A DNA stretch of 17,191 bases from JBKPRX01 sp046734795 (GTDB lineage: Bacteria; Actinomycetota; Thermoleophilia; Gaiellales; Gaiellaceae). Shown here in pieces: positions 1 to 7,641 of this stretch; the first letter of the stretch is position 1; every line of letters begins with the position of its first letter. Below the pieces are notes generated by a model, which was given only the letters and a program-made list of their open reading frames with translations, had not been told where the DNA came from and made no database searches. The DNA lies in the NCBI GenBank assembly GCA_046734795.1, contig JBKPRX010000108.1, positions 1 to 17,191 on the forward strand, read 5' to 3'. The position numbers and the translations under genes were made by a program.

Positions 1-57
1 CGGAAGCGGCAGCCGGTGCCGCTCGCGCGAGACGAAGAGGACGCGCGGCTTCGTCAG
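1..57 (-). CDS. GT4-type glycosyltransferase, N-terminal fragment cut by window edge
   Basis: Only the first 19 codons are present; the gene runs off the left edge. The reading is (start)-TKPRVLFVSRERHRLPLP, which closely matches the beginning of the gene at 1049-2155 (SKPRVLFVGRTRYRLPL). That region is the first beta-strand and glycine-poor loop of a GT-B fold donor transferase, so this is probably a paralogue from duplication within the operon. The only plausible start in frame is CTG at 57-55. It overlaps the TGA stop of the gene at 54-1052 as CTGA, mirroring the ATGA and GTGA junctions further upstream in the same operon. No ATG, GTG or TTG occurs in this frame in the preceding 18 bases I checked. 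A later start would remove the conserved strand. The identity rests on a short match, so the product name is tentative. Confidence 0.55.
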   Translation of the reverse strand, partial: MTKPRVLFVSRERHRLPLP

Positions 58-1052
58 CTCAGCGCCTCCACGACCGCGTCGGCCCAGTGGTCGACCGAGT
101 GCTCCTTCGTGACTCGTGCACGCAGCTCGCGACCGAGCGCACCGCGGTCGGCAGCGCGGAACGCGCGCAGACGCTCCGCGAGCGACCCCGCGTCGTCGAA
201 GCGCAGTTCCGGCGGCAGAAAGCTCTCGAGCGCAAGCGACGACGCGAACGCGGGGCGACAAGCCGCAGCCGCTTCGAAGACGGCCTTGTCGGCGGCACCG
301 TCGCGCGTCGCATTGACGAGGGCGTCGCAGCTCGCGAGCGCCTGCGGAACGTGTCCGTGCGGCAGCGCGCCCGCGAAGCGGACGCGATCGGACACCTCGA
401 GCTCGGCGGCCAAGCGCTCGAGCTCGCGGCGGTGTTCGGCATCGCCCGCGCGCGCCTCGGGTCCGTGCAAGACGAGCTGCACGTCCTCCACCTCCGCGAG
501 CGCGCGCAGCGCGATCTCCCAGCGTTTGACGGGCGAGCAGCGTCCGAGGCCGAGGAGCCTCAGGCCGCCGGGTGGTGCCGTGCACGCGAACGCGCCCACG
601 TCGATGCCGTGGCCGATCGCGCGCACCTTCGGCGAGGCGAACGGAAAGCTTCGGGGATCGACCGTGAAGATCGCATCGACGGCGCGTTCGGTGCGCTCGA
701 GCAGCGGGTTGGATGTCTGCTGTGCATACCAGAGCGACAGCCGAGTTCCGAGTGGGCGCGCAAGCGGTGCGGCAAGGAGCGCGTAGATCGGCGACATGTG
801 CGCGAGCAACGCGTTCGGCCGCTTCGCGAGGATCGGCGCAAGCACAGCGAGGTAGCGCACGCCGCGGAGCGCCTGCGTGCGCGCACCGAAGGTCGAGACG
901 TTGCAGTTCCCCGGCAGCACACCGTCAACCGCGCGCAATGCGAGGACGTCGAGCGTTTCGACGCGCGCAGCAAGCGCGCGGATCTTCGCGACGGCGGCGC
1001 CGAGCACCGGGTGCTGCGGATCGACCTGCTGGGTGACGAAGACGAGCCTCAT
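54..1052 (-). CDS. GT4-family glycosyltransferase (short, DK-variant active site)
   Basis: The 332-residue protein is predicted to transfer a sugar from a nucleotide donor to a lipid-linked acceptor on the inner face of the membrane. The N-terminal half starts with a Rossmann-type strand (MRLVFVTQQVDP). It also has AHMSPIYALLAAPLARPL and the segment TVDPRSFPFASPKVRAIGHG, which precedes the C-terminal donor domain (LLGLGRCSPVKRWEIALRAL). The usual E-x7-E donor signature appears as GAADKAVFEAAAACRPAFAS, with only the second glutamate kept and a DK pair before it; I recognise this as a variant seen in some GT4 enzymes. The ATG at 1052 is chosen because it overlaps the preceding gene's stop as ATGA and begins the conserved strand. 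An open frame continues upstream to 1523, but that part is arginine-rich and lies over the neighbouring gene. Donor and acceptor cannot be read from sequence. Confidence 0.88.
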   Translation of the reverse strand: MRLVFVTQQVDPQHPVLGAAVAKIRALAARVETLDVLALRAVDGVLPGNCNVSTFGARTQALRGVRYLAVLAPILAKRPNALLAHMSPIYALLAAPLARPLGTRLSLWYAQQTSNPLLERTERAVDAIFTVDPRSFPFASPKVRAIGHGIDVGAFACTAPPGGLRLLGLGRCSPVKRWEIALRALAEVEDVQLVLHGPEARAGDAEHRRELERLAAELEVSDRVRFAGALPHGHVPQALASCDALVNATRDGAADKAVFEAAAACRPAFASSLALESFLPPELRFDDAGSLAERLRAFRAADRGALGRELRARVTKEHSVDHWADAVVEALS

Positions 1053-2155
1053 GCACGTACTCCGACGACGAGCTCGCGGTAGCTCCGCGCGTAATCCTCC
1101 GCGGGGCGAATCCATTCGGCTGCGGATGCGACGGCGCCTTCGGCGAGCCGCTCGAGCAGCCCGCGATCGGTGAGCGCGCGAACGAGCGCTCGTGCGAGCG
1201 GGGCCGTCTCGCCGGGCGGAACGAGAAGCCCGTTTTGTCCGTCGACGACGATGTCGGGAATGCCACCGGCACGACTCGCGACGACCGGTCGGCCGCGGCA
1301 GAACGCCTCCATCACGACGCGCGGCAGACCTTCGGAGAAGGACGGCAAGACGAGCACACATGACGCATCCATCGCAGCGGCGACCTCGGCCGGTTCGAGG
1401 CGCGGCGACCACGATGCCTGCGCCGGCAGCTCCTGCACCAGCTGCTCGACAGCCGCGCGCTCGTGGCCGTCGCTGACGACGTGAAGGTGCGCATCCGGAA
1501 GCTCCGCAGCGACGAGACGCCAAGCGTCGACCAACCCGCGCACGTTCTTGTAGCGCTCGAGCACACCGACGAAGAGGACGCGCCGCGCCGTGGGAAGCGG
1601 CACGGGCGGCGAAGCCGTGAACGCCGAGACGTCGAAGAACGTCGTGAACGTCGCCGCGGGCTCGACGCCGCGCTCGCGCACGAGCGCCGTCGTGAACGGC
1701 GAGACGGTTCGCACCGCGTCGGCGCGACGCACTGCCGCCGTCGCGACGCGGCGGCTGAGGGGTTCGACAAGGCGGCGAAGCGGCGAGCCGTAGAGGCGCG
1801 TCGCCGTTCCCCAGTCACCATGCGCCTCGACGACGACCGCAGTCGAGACGCCTGCGCGCCGCCGCGCGACGAGCGCCGCCGCCGCCTCGTACGGGCTCTG
1901 CGCCACGACTGCGTCGGGGCGAAACGCGCGCAATTCGTTTGCGCACGCGCGCACGAGCATGGGATAGAAGCGCGCGAAGCTCGCGGCGTCGAGCAGGCGG
2001 AAGCGTCCGTCGTCTTGTGCTCGTCCGTCTGCGGCGGTTCCGATCACGCGCAGGTCGAGCTCCGTTGCGAGCACATCCCACTTTCGCGCAAGACCAGGGT
2101 CCAGCGGCAGGCGATAGCGCGTCCGGCCGACGAAGAGAACGCGCGGCTTGCTCAC
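1049..2155 (-). CDS. GT4-family glycosyltransferase
   Basis: A 368-residue GT-B fold transferase of normal length for family GT4. It likely adds one sugar to the repeat unit at the cytoplasmic membrane face. Residues 4-12 (PRVLFVGRT) form the first strand. YEAAAALVARRRAGVSTAVVVEAHGDWGTATRLYG marks the acceptor domain. RRVLFVGVLERYKNVRGLVDAWRL opens the donor domain. The donor-binding signature EGLPRVVME (E-x7-E) is followed by AFCRGRPVVASRAGGIPD and then NGLLVPPGE, which is textbook for the family. The start is GTG at 2155, overlapping the upstream gene's stop as GTGA, so translation is probably coupled. The N-terminus strongly resembles that of the truncated gene at 1-57. Specificity is unknown. 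Confidence 0.93.
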   Translation of the reverse strand: MSKPRVLFVGRTRYRLPLDPGLARKWDVLATELDLRVIGTAADGRAQDDGRFRLLDAASFARFYPMLVRACANELRAFRPDAVVAQSPYEAAAALVARRRAGVSTAVVVEAHGDWGTATRLYGSPLRRLVEPLSRRVATAAVRRADAVRTVSPFTTALVRERGVEPAATFTTFFDVSAFTASPPVPLPTARRVLFVGVLERYKNVRGLVDAWRLVAAELPDAHLHVVSDGHERAAVEQLVQELPAQASWSPRLEPAEVAAAMDASCVLVLPSFSEGLPRVVMEAFCRGRPVVASRAGGIPDIVVDGQNGLLVPPGETAPLARALVRALTDRGLLERLAEGAVASAAEWIRPAEDYARSYRELVVGVRA

Positions 2156-3285
2156 GTGCGCGCCGCCGCGACGAGGATCTCCTCGAGGCGGCCGAAGATC
2201 CGCTCGCGCGAGTAGTCCGCAACCGACGGCGCGGCGGCTGCGCGCAGTCGTTCACGCAGGTCGGCGTCGCCGAAGTAACGGCGGATGGCGCCCGCGAGGG
2301 CGTCGACGTCGCCGGGCTCGACGAGCAAGCCGTTGACGCCGTCGCTCACGACCTCGCCGACGCCGCCCGTCGCAGTCGCAAGCACGGGCGTTCCGACCCC
2401 GAGCGACTCGACCACGGTGTGCGGGAAGTTCTCCCACGACGACGAGAGCACCATCGCGTCGGCGGCGTGCAAGAGCTCGACCACGCGCTCTCGCGGCTGC
2501 GGGCCGAGGAAGCGAACGCGGCCGCCGAGGCCGAGCTTCGCCGTGTGCTCCTCCAGCCGGCGGCGCTCGTCGCCCTCGCCCGCGACGAGCAGCGTGACGC
2601 CGTCAACCGCCGCGATCGCTTCCAAGGCAACTTCGAGAGACTTCTGAACGCTGAGCCTCCCAGCGAAGACGAGGGTTGCGCCGTTCAGCGCGAGCTCGCG
2701 TTGCAGATCGTCGCGCGATCGCAGCGTCCCGCTCGCGGGCACTGGATTCGGCAACACGGTGATGCGCGCAGGATCGACGCCCCACGTCGTCGCGAGCTCG
2801 CGCAACCACGCACTCGGACAGACGACGTGCGCCGCGCCTTTCAGCTCCAGGTCACGTGCGTGGCGGTACAGCGACGCACGCGCCCCGCCGCCTCCGCGCT
2901 GGAACTCGTCGACGGTTCCACTCGTCTCCCCTCGTCGCCGGGAGCGTTCGAACGCAGGATCCGCTGTGAGCTTGACGACATACGGCCGTCGTGCGGCCCG
3001 CGCGCCCGAAGCGCTGCGGCCGAACATGCCGGTCGTGTAGACGACGTCGGCTTCACGCGCGCGCCGCGCGATCTCGGCCGCTGCGCGCGCGTGCAACACG
3101 CCTTTCGGCAGACCGCGCGAGACCCAATGAATCGCGTAAGCCTCGTCCGCGGGCGGTGCCGATGCCGTCGTCACGACGGCAACGTCCCACCCCCGCTCGT
3201 GGAGGAAGCCGGCGAAGTCGGGCGCGTGGCTCGCAGGGCCGCCGACGTCGGGCGGCCAGATGCCTGAGACGACCAGCGCCCTCAC
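2152..3285 (-). CDS. GT4-family glycosyltransferase
   Basis: This 377-residue protein begins MRALVVSGIWPPDVGGPASH, a typical GT4 opening with the glycine-rich acceptor-site loop. The middle carries RPYVVKLTADPAFERSRRRG, and ARITVLPNPVP marks the interdomain hinge. The donor domain has LVFAGRLSVQKSLEVALEAI, VAGEGDERRRLE and the signature ENFPHTVVE (E-x7-E), followed by GTPVLATATGGVGEVV and NGLLVEPGD. It should therefore be a retaining transferase acting on a lipid-linked intermediate in the cytoplasm. The GTG start at 3285 overlaps the flippase stop as GTGA, and its own stop overlaps the next start the same way. The middle insert RSRRRGETSGTVDEFQRGGGG is rich in arginine and glycine and may be a mobile loop. 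Substrate unknown. Confidence 0.93.
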   Translation of the reverse strand: MRALVVSGIWPPDVGGPASHAPDFAGFLHERGWDVAVVTTASAPPADEAYAIHWVSRGLPKGVLHARAAAEIARRAREADVVYTTGMFGRSASGARAARRPYVVKLTADPAFERSRRRGETSGTVDEFQRGGGGARASLYRHARDLELKGAAHVVCPSAWLRELATTWGVDPARITVLPNPVPASGTLRSRDDLQRELALNGATLVFAGRLSVQKSLEVALEAIAAVDGVTLLVAGEGDERRRLEEHTAKLGLGGRVRFLGPQPRERVVELLHAADAMVLSSSWENFPHTVVESLGVGTPVLATATGGVGEVVSDGVNGLLVEPGDVDALAGAIRRYFGDADLRERLRAAAAPSVADYSRERIFGRLEEILVAAART

Positions 3286-4601
3286 AGCGCCGCCGCCTCG
3301 ATCTCTTCGACCTCGGCCGCGGCCAATTCGTCACCGAGGTCCGGCGGCGTCGCGTCAGGCCGCACTCGAACGAAGATCGCGAGCCACGAAGCAGCGAACG
3401 CAGCCGTACCCGAGAGCACCGCGAGCGCGGCGCCGGTTGCCCCGTACAAAGACCCGAGCACAGCCGTCAGCGGGAGCACGATCAGCGTCTCGAGGCCGTG
3501 CGTGTAGATCCGCAGGTTCGGCCGGCCGATCGTCACTGGGAACGATTTCGTCCAGCCGACGGCAAAGAGGAGCGCAGCAGCGAGCACGAAGACGCGCGCC
3601 GCATCGGTGGCCGGCAGGAACTCGGCGCCGTACACGAGCCGGACGAGGTCGGGCATGAACCAGAGGAGAAGCGGCACGACGACGACCATCAGCGCGGCGG
3701 CGAGGAATGTGTAGCGGCGAATGCCGCGCAGCACTTGGGCTTGCCGGCCGCGCTCCCAGTCGCGTGTCTGCTCCGTCAGCAAGACCATCCGCACCGGCGC
3801 CGAGAGCGCGTTGAACGCCTGCTGCGGCGCCTGCGCGACGCGGAAGTAGCCGAGCTGTGTCGTGTTCGTGACGACGCCGAGGATGAGCGGCGCGAGCGCG
3901 CCGCGCAACGAGAGCACTCCCGTTGCCGCACTCGACTGCAACACGAAGCTGACGATCTCGCGTCGCTCGCCGATCGGCTCGGGACGCACACGCGGGAAGC
4001 GACGGAAACCCGCGCCGCCGACGACGGCGACGACGGCCGTCGAGATCCCCTGCGCGATCGCGATGGCGAGGATCGTCTCGGTCAGTCCGTACTGCGTGCC
4101 GATCGCGATCGCGCCGAGGCGGAGCGCCATCGAGACGACGAGCAACGCCGAGCGCACGTCGTAGCGGCTGCGAAGAAAGAGCGCCGCGCCGCCGAGACCT
4201 TCGAGCGACTGCAGCAGCGGCAACGTCGCCGCGATCAGAAACGGCGTCTCCAGTCCTTGCGCGCCGAACAAGTCGTCTGCGAACGGCGCGAGGATGAGCA
4301 GCGCAATCGTCCCGAGAAGCGCTCCGCCGACCTTCACCGTCAGCCCGACGCGGAACAACCGTTGCAGCTTTCCCCACTCTTCGCGCGTTTGGTAGCGGAA
4401 GCCGTACTTGACGAGCGCCTCCTCGACGGTGAGGTCGAGCAGCGACTGGCAGAAGCTCGTCGCGACGATGACCGTCGAAAAGAGACCGAAGGCTTCCTTG
4501 CCGAGAACGCGGGCGGCGATGACGCTGCCGAGGAAGCCGAGCGCAACCGATGAATAGATTCCGACGGCCGCAATCGACCGTCGTAGGAGCCTCGTGCGCA
4601 C
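3282..4601 (-). CDS. Wzx-like oligosaccharide flippase (MOP superfamily)
   Basis: A 439-residue integral membrane protein with about twelve hydrophobic segments, which is the length and topology of Wzx/MATE-type lipid-linked oligosaccharide flippases. The opening (LLRRSIAAVGIYSSVALGFL followed by GSVIAARVLGKEAFGLFSTV) is the classic first-two-helix signature of polysaccharide biosynthesis flippases, and PLILGVVTNTTQLGYFRVAQ is the matching helix 7 region. Charged residues at the start suggest the N-terminus is cytoplasmic. The acidic tail (DLGDELAAAEVEEIEAAAL) is cytoplasmic and atypical. It would move undecaprenyl-linked repeat units across the membrane to the polymerase encoded divergently at 4630-5997. 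It is first in its operon. The GTG start at 4601 has no Shine-Dalgarno sequence but a TATACT box ten bases upstream, pointing to a near-leaderless mRNA. Confidence 0.92.
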   Translation of the reverse strand: MRTRLLRRSIAAVGIYSSVALGFLGSVIAARVLGKEAFGLFSTVIVATSFCQSLLDLTVEEALVKYGFRYQTREEWGKLQRLFRVGLTVKVGGALLGTIALLILAPFADDLFGAQGLETPFLIAATLPLLQSLEGLGGAALFLRSRYDVRSALLVVSMALRLGAIAIGTQYGLTETILAIAIAQGISTAVVAVVGGAGFRRFPRVRPEPIGERREIVSFVLQSSAATGVLSLRGALAPLILGVVTNTTQLGYFRVAQAPQQAFNALSAPVRMVLLTEQTRDWERGRQAQVLRGIRRYTFLAAALMVVVVPLLLWFMPDLVRLVYGAEFLPATDAARVFVLAAALLFAVGWTKSFPVTIGRPNLRIYTHGLETLIVLPLTAVLGSLYGATGAALAVLSGTAAFAASWLAIFVRVRPDATPPDLGDELAAAEVEEIEAAAL

Positions 4602-4630
4602 GAGCGACGGCAGTATAGTTGGGCCCTCGG
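4601..4630. promoter_or_regulatory. Symmetric bidirectional promoter with overlapping -10 boxes
   Basis: The top strand reads TATAGT at 4614-4619 and the bottom strand reads TATACT at 4617-4612, so two near-consensus -10 boxes overlap on opposite strands. Each is followed by exactly ten bases and then GTG: plus strand GTG at 4630-4632, minus strand GTG at 4601-4599. No -35 match lies at 17-18 bases on either side, and no extended -10 is seen. The arrangement would give two nearly leaderless transcripts starting 3-4 bases before each start codon, and would co-regulate the flippase and polymerase operons. Assignment is by pattern only. Confidence 0.55.
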
Positions 4631-5997
4631 TGGCGACTGCGTCGCTCTCCAGCAGGAGTCCGAGCGGATCGGCCGTCGCGGTCTGGTCGCCCGGCGCAGT
4701 TCTGATCGCTCTCGCGATTCCGATCCTCTTCCTGCACGTCCACTACCAGCCGGGATTCACCATCTCGGTCGGCTCTCTCGAGGCGACCGCGTATCTCTCG
4801 GACTTCGTCGTCTGGCTCGTCGCCGCAGCTGCGCTCGTCGAAGGAGTGCGTCTCGGGTTCGCACCGCTCCGCGCCGGTTGGCCGATCTGGGTCGCGGCCG
4901 GCGCGTTCTTCACCTGGCTTGCCGTCGCGGTCGCGATCGGCGCTCAACGGACACCGGGTTACGACTGGCAGAAGCACACCGTCACCGCGGCGAAGCTCGT
5001 CGAGTACGCGCTGATCGCGCTTGCGCTGCCGCTCCTCGTTCGCGGTCGCGCCGCGCTCCTGCCTGCATTCGGCGCGCTCACGATCTGGAGCATCGGTGCG
5101 ACCGTCGTCGGCCTTGCGCAGTTCTTCGGTGCGGACATCTTCTTGTCGGGAACGGTCGGGAAGCGCCAAGCGTCGTTCCTCTCGTCGCTCGACTTCTCGT
5201 CGCTTTCAGCCGCAACGCTGCTTGCGGGAGCGTTCGCGCTCAGCGTGCGCTACTTCGACAAGCGCCTTGCGTGGGCCGCGATCGCAAGCGGGATGCTCGG
5301 GACCATCCTCGGCGGATCGATGTCGGCGGTCCTCGGCGTCCTCGCGGGCGCTGCGGTCCTCGCCGTGCTCCTCGCGTGGCAGGGCCGCCTGCAGATGCGT
5401 CCGGCGATTGCCGTCGCGGTGTCGCTCGCGGTGCTCGTCGTCGGCGCGCTCGCGATCCGCGGATCCGATCTCAGTGCCTTCGCGCGCTTCGTCGGCTCCA
5501 ACGAGACACAGACCGAGCCGGCAGCGAAGGTGCAGACGTACGCGCACCGAACGCTGCTCGCGTGGCTCGGCGTGGAGATCTGGAAGGACCATCCCGTGTT
5601 CGGCTCCGGCTTCGAGGCGTCGGGTGAGCCGGGCGCCTTCGAGCCGCATCTTGCTGCGGCGCACCGCCATTTCCGATCCGAGGCGGCGACGGCATTCCCG
5701 TCACGCGATCCGGAACGCCGCTACGGCGTGCAGAACCTCTACGTGCAAACGCTCGCCGATCTCGGCGTGCTCGGCGCTGCACTGCTCGTTGCGCTCTTCG
5801 GCGCGGCGGTTTGGGTCGCGGTCCGCGCCGTTCGCGCGGGGATTCTCCTTGGTGCGCTCGCAGCGGCATGGCTCGCGTTGCTCCTCGGCCTCTGGACCGC
5901 GCAGGGTTACGTCGCCGGCCTTCCACTCGACGCGCTCACCTGGTTCACGTTCGGGCTCGCGGCGACAGCCGCCGCTTGGAGACACACCCATGCGTGA
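4630..5997 (+). CDS. O-antigen polymerase/ligase-like membrane protein (Wzy/WaaL type)
   Basis: A 455-residue membrane protein with about ten to twelve hydrophobic helices and one large outward loop near the C-terminus, as in the O-antigen ligase/polymerase family. The loop holds WKDHPVFGSGFEASGEPG and ends in YGVQNLYVQTLADLGVLGAA. This is the family's signature entry to the last helices, but with glutamine where the family usually has histidine. It would join flipped repeat units outside the membrane, or ligate finished chains. I chose GTG at 4630 because it sits ten bases behind a TATAGT box. A second in-frame GTG at 4594 has an AGGAG four bases upstream, but it would overlap the divergent flippase start by eight bases; that version is 467 residues. 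The downstream methyltransferase overlaps by eight bases. Confidence 0.87.
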   Translation: MATASLSSRSPSGSAVAVWSPGAVLIALAIPILFLHVHYQPGFTISVGSLEATAYLSDFVVWLVAAAALVEGVRLGFAPLRAGWPIWVAAGAFFTWLAVAVAIGAQRTPGYDWQKHTVTAAKLVEYALIALALPLLVRGRAALLPAFGALTIWSIGATVVGLAQFFGADIFLSGTVGKRQASFLSSLDFSSLSAATLLAGAFALSVRYFDKRLAWAAIASGMLGTILGGSMSAVLGVLAGAAVLAVLLAWQGRLQMRPAIAVAVSLAVLVVGALAIRGSDLSAFARFVGSNETQTEPAAKVQTYAHRTLLAWLGVEIWKDHPVFGSGFEASGEPGAFEPHLAAAHRHFRSEAATAFPSRDPERRYGVQNLYVQTLADLGVLGAALLVALFGAAVWVAVRAVRAGILLGALAAAWLALLLGLWTAQGYVAGLPLDALTWFTFGLAATAAAWRHTHA

Positions 5998-6691
5998 GTG
6001 GCCCGGCGCCGCGCAGCGCAAGCCGCGCTCGTCCTCGCCGACCTACGCGGTCCGCGCACCGCTCGCGTCGTGGCTCGAGGAACAAGCGCGCGTTGCGTCT
6101 GCCGCGTACGGTCGCTACCGCGTGCTCGACGTCGGTGCCGGCGTCAAGCCGTACTACCCGTTCTTCGAGCCGTACGTGAGCGAGTACGTCGGCGTCGATC
6201 TCGGTCCGAACGCCGATCTCCGCGGCACGGTCGAGGCGCTGCCGGTCGACGACGCGTCGTACGACGTCGTGCTCTGCACGCAGGCGCTCGAGCACTGCGA
6301 GGACCCGGCGCGCGCAGTTGCAGAGCTGCGCCGCGTGGTTCGCGACGGAGGCCGCGTGCTCGCCTCGACGCACGGCGTGCAGGTCTACCACCCGGCTCCC
6401 GAGGATCTCTGGCGCTGGACGCACACCGGCCTCGAGCGCCTGTTCAGCTCGAGCGCAAGCTGGTCCTCCGTCACCGTGCGGCCCGCGTCCGGTACAACCG
6501 CGTGCGTCGGAATGATCCTCGCGCTCTTCCTCGACCTGCTCTGCAAGCGCGCGCACGTGCGGCCGCTCGCGCGACCGCTCGTCGCGGGCATCAATGCGAC
6601 GGCTGCTGCGATCGACCGCGCCGTCCCGTCGCTGCGCGAGCCGATCCCCGGCTCGCTCTTTGCGAACTATCACGTCGAGGCGGTCGCGTAG
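5990..6691 (+). CDS. Class I SAM-dependent methyltransferase
   Basis: A 233-residue soluble protein with the core of a class I (Methyltransf_11-like) enzyme. Motif I is RVLDVGAGVKPYYPFF (about residues 44-59), the acidic residue binding the ribose of SAM is D70 in YVGVDLGPN, then ALPVDDASYDVVLCTQALEH and a post-motif LRRVVRDGGRVLASTHG. The C-terminal part (LALFLDLLCKRAHVRPLARP) is more hydrophobic and may dock at the membrane. Its place between the polymerase and the epimerase suggests methylation of a sugar or an end cap of the glycan; this is inference from context. ATG at 5990 is preceded by GGAG at 5978-5981 with eight bases between, a proper ribosome binding site, and overlaps the end of the polymerase gene. 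Confidence 0.88.
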   Translation: MREWPGAAQRKPRSSSPTYAVRAPLASWLEEQARVASAAYGRYRVLDVGAGVKPYYPFFEPYVSEYVGVDLGPNADLRGTVEALPVDDASYDVVLCTQALEHCEDPARAVAELRRVVRDGGRVLASTHGVQVYHPAPEDLWRWTHTGLERLFSSSASWSSVTVRPASGTTACVGMILALFLDLLCKRAHVRPLARPLVAGINATAAAIDRAVPSLREPIPGSLFANYHVEAVA

Positions 6692-6693
6692 CG

Positions 6694-7641
6694 ATGGCCC
6701 GCAAGGTGCTCGTGACCGGCGGTGCCGGCTTCATCGGCTCGAACCTCGTCCGGCGGCTCGCCGAAGCCGGAGACGACGTCCGCGTGCTCGACAACTTCTC
6801 GACCGGCAACCGCCGGAACCTTGCTGAGCTCGCGAGCGACGTCGAGATCGTCGAGGGCGAGCTCCGAAGCTACGAGCGCGTGCACGCGGCGACTCGCGGC
6901 GTCGAGGTCGTCTTCCACCAGGGTGCGTTGCCGTCGGTGCCGCGCTCCGTGCAGGATCCGCTGACGACGAGCGCAGTCAACGTCGAAGGAACGCTCAACG
7001 TGCTGCTCGCGGCACGCGACGAGGGAGTGCGCCGCGTCGTCTTCGCGTCGTCCTCGTCGGTGTACGGAAACAGGGGCGAGCTGCCGCGCCGCGAGGGCCA
7101 GCACCTCGATCCGATTTCGCCCTACGGCGTCTCCAAGCTCGCGGCGGAGCGCTACTGCGTCGCGTTCAGCCGCGTCTACGAGCTCGAGACCGTCGCGCTG
7201 CGCTACTTCAACGTCTTCGGCCCGAACCAGGACCCGACATCGCAGTACGCGGCGGTGGTGCCTCGCTTCATCGCCGCGGTTCGCGACGGCCAGCCGGTGC
7301 CGATCAACGGGGACGGCACGCAGTCCCGCGACTTCACGTACGTCGCGAACATCGTCGAGGCGAACCTGCTCGCAGCGGACGCGAGCGACGTCAACGGCGC
7401 CGTCCTCAACGTGGCAACCGGCGTCTCGACGACCGTGACCGAGCTCGCGGACACGATCGGCAGCGTCCTCGGTTTGCCGGTTGCCTCGGAGTTCCTGCCG
7501 ACGCGCACCGGCGACGTGCAGCACTCGTGGGCCGATTGCGCAGAGGCGCGGCAGCTGCTCGGCTACAAGCCCGCGGTCGACCTCGAGGAAGGTCTTCGGC
7601 TCACCGTGACGCACGCCGTCGCCGCGGCGAATGTCGACTAA
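6694..7641 (+). CDS. NAD-dependent UDP-hexose 4-epimerase-like SDR
   Basis: A 315-residue extended short-chain dehydrogenase. TGGAGFIGSN (residues 8-17) binds NAD, LDNFSTG gives the ribose-binding aspartate, S120-S122 supply the catalytic serine, and Y144-G-V-S-K148 is the YxxxK catalytic pair. The stretch RYFNVFGPNQDPTSQYAAVV resembles WbpP/Gne-type epimerases that interconvert UDP-GlcNAc and UDP-GalNAc, or the corresponding uronic acids. The exact substrate is not certain, and a plain UDP-glucose 4-epimerase is the main alternative. It would act in the cytoplasm to supply a donor for the nearby transferases. It starts three bases after the methyltransferase stop with no strong ribosome binding site, so it is probably translationally coupled. 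The downstream transferase start overlaps its end. Confidence 0.9.
   Translation: MARKVLVTGGAGFIGSNLVRRLAEAGDDVRVLDNFSTGNRRNLAELASDVEIVEGELRSYERVHAATRGVEVVFHQGALPSVPRSVQDPLTTSAVNVEGTLNVLLAARDEGVRRVVFASSSSVYGNRGELPRREGQHLDPISPYGVSKLAAERYCVAFSRVYELETVALRYFNVFGPNQDPTSQYAAVVPRFIAAVRDGQPVPINGDGTQSRDFTYVANIVEANLLAADASDVNGAVLNVATGVSTTVTELADTIGSVLGLPVASEFLPTRTGDVQHSWADCAEARQLLGYKPAVDLEEGLRLTVTHAVAAANVD

Noticed and set aside
1053..1523. Upstream extension of the short glycosyltransferase to give a 489-residue protein.
   Set aside because: The extension is arginine-rich and antiparallel to nothing conserved; it lies in a different frame over the neighbouring transferase. The ATG at 1052 begins a normal GT-B strand and makes an ATGA overlap.
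2991..4553. A 520-codon plus-strand open frame opposite the flippase.
   Set aside because: The composition is Arg/Glu/Asp low complexity, mirroring the hydrophobic codons of the flippase on the other strand. No start signal or homology is visible.
4594..4629. Upstream GTG start (4594) of the polymerase with AGGAG four bases before it.
   Set aside because: Kept as an alternative only. The symmetric -10 at 4614-4619 would make transcripts that begin after it, and the extra twelve residues show no signal or helix.
3355..5169. A 604-codon minus-strand open frame crossing the flippase and the start of the polymerase gene.
   Set aside because: It is arginine/aspartate-rich without motifs and runs through the divergent promoter and two membrane-protein genes, so it is a frame shadow.
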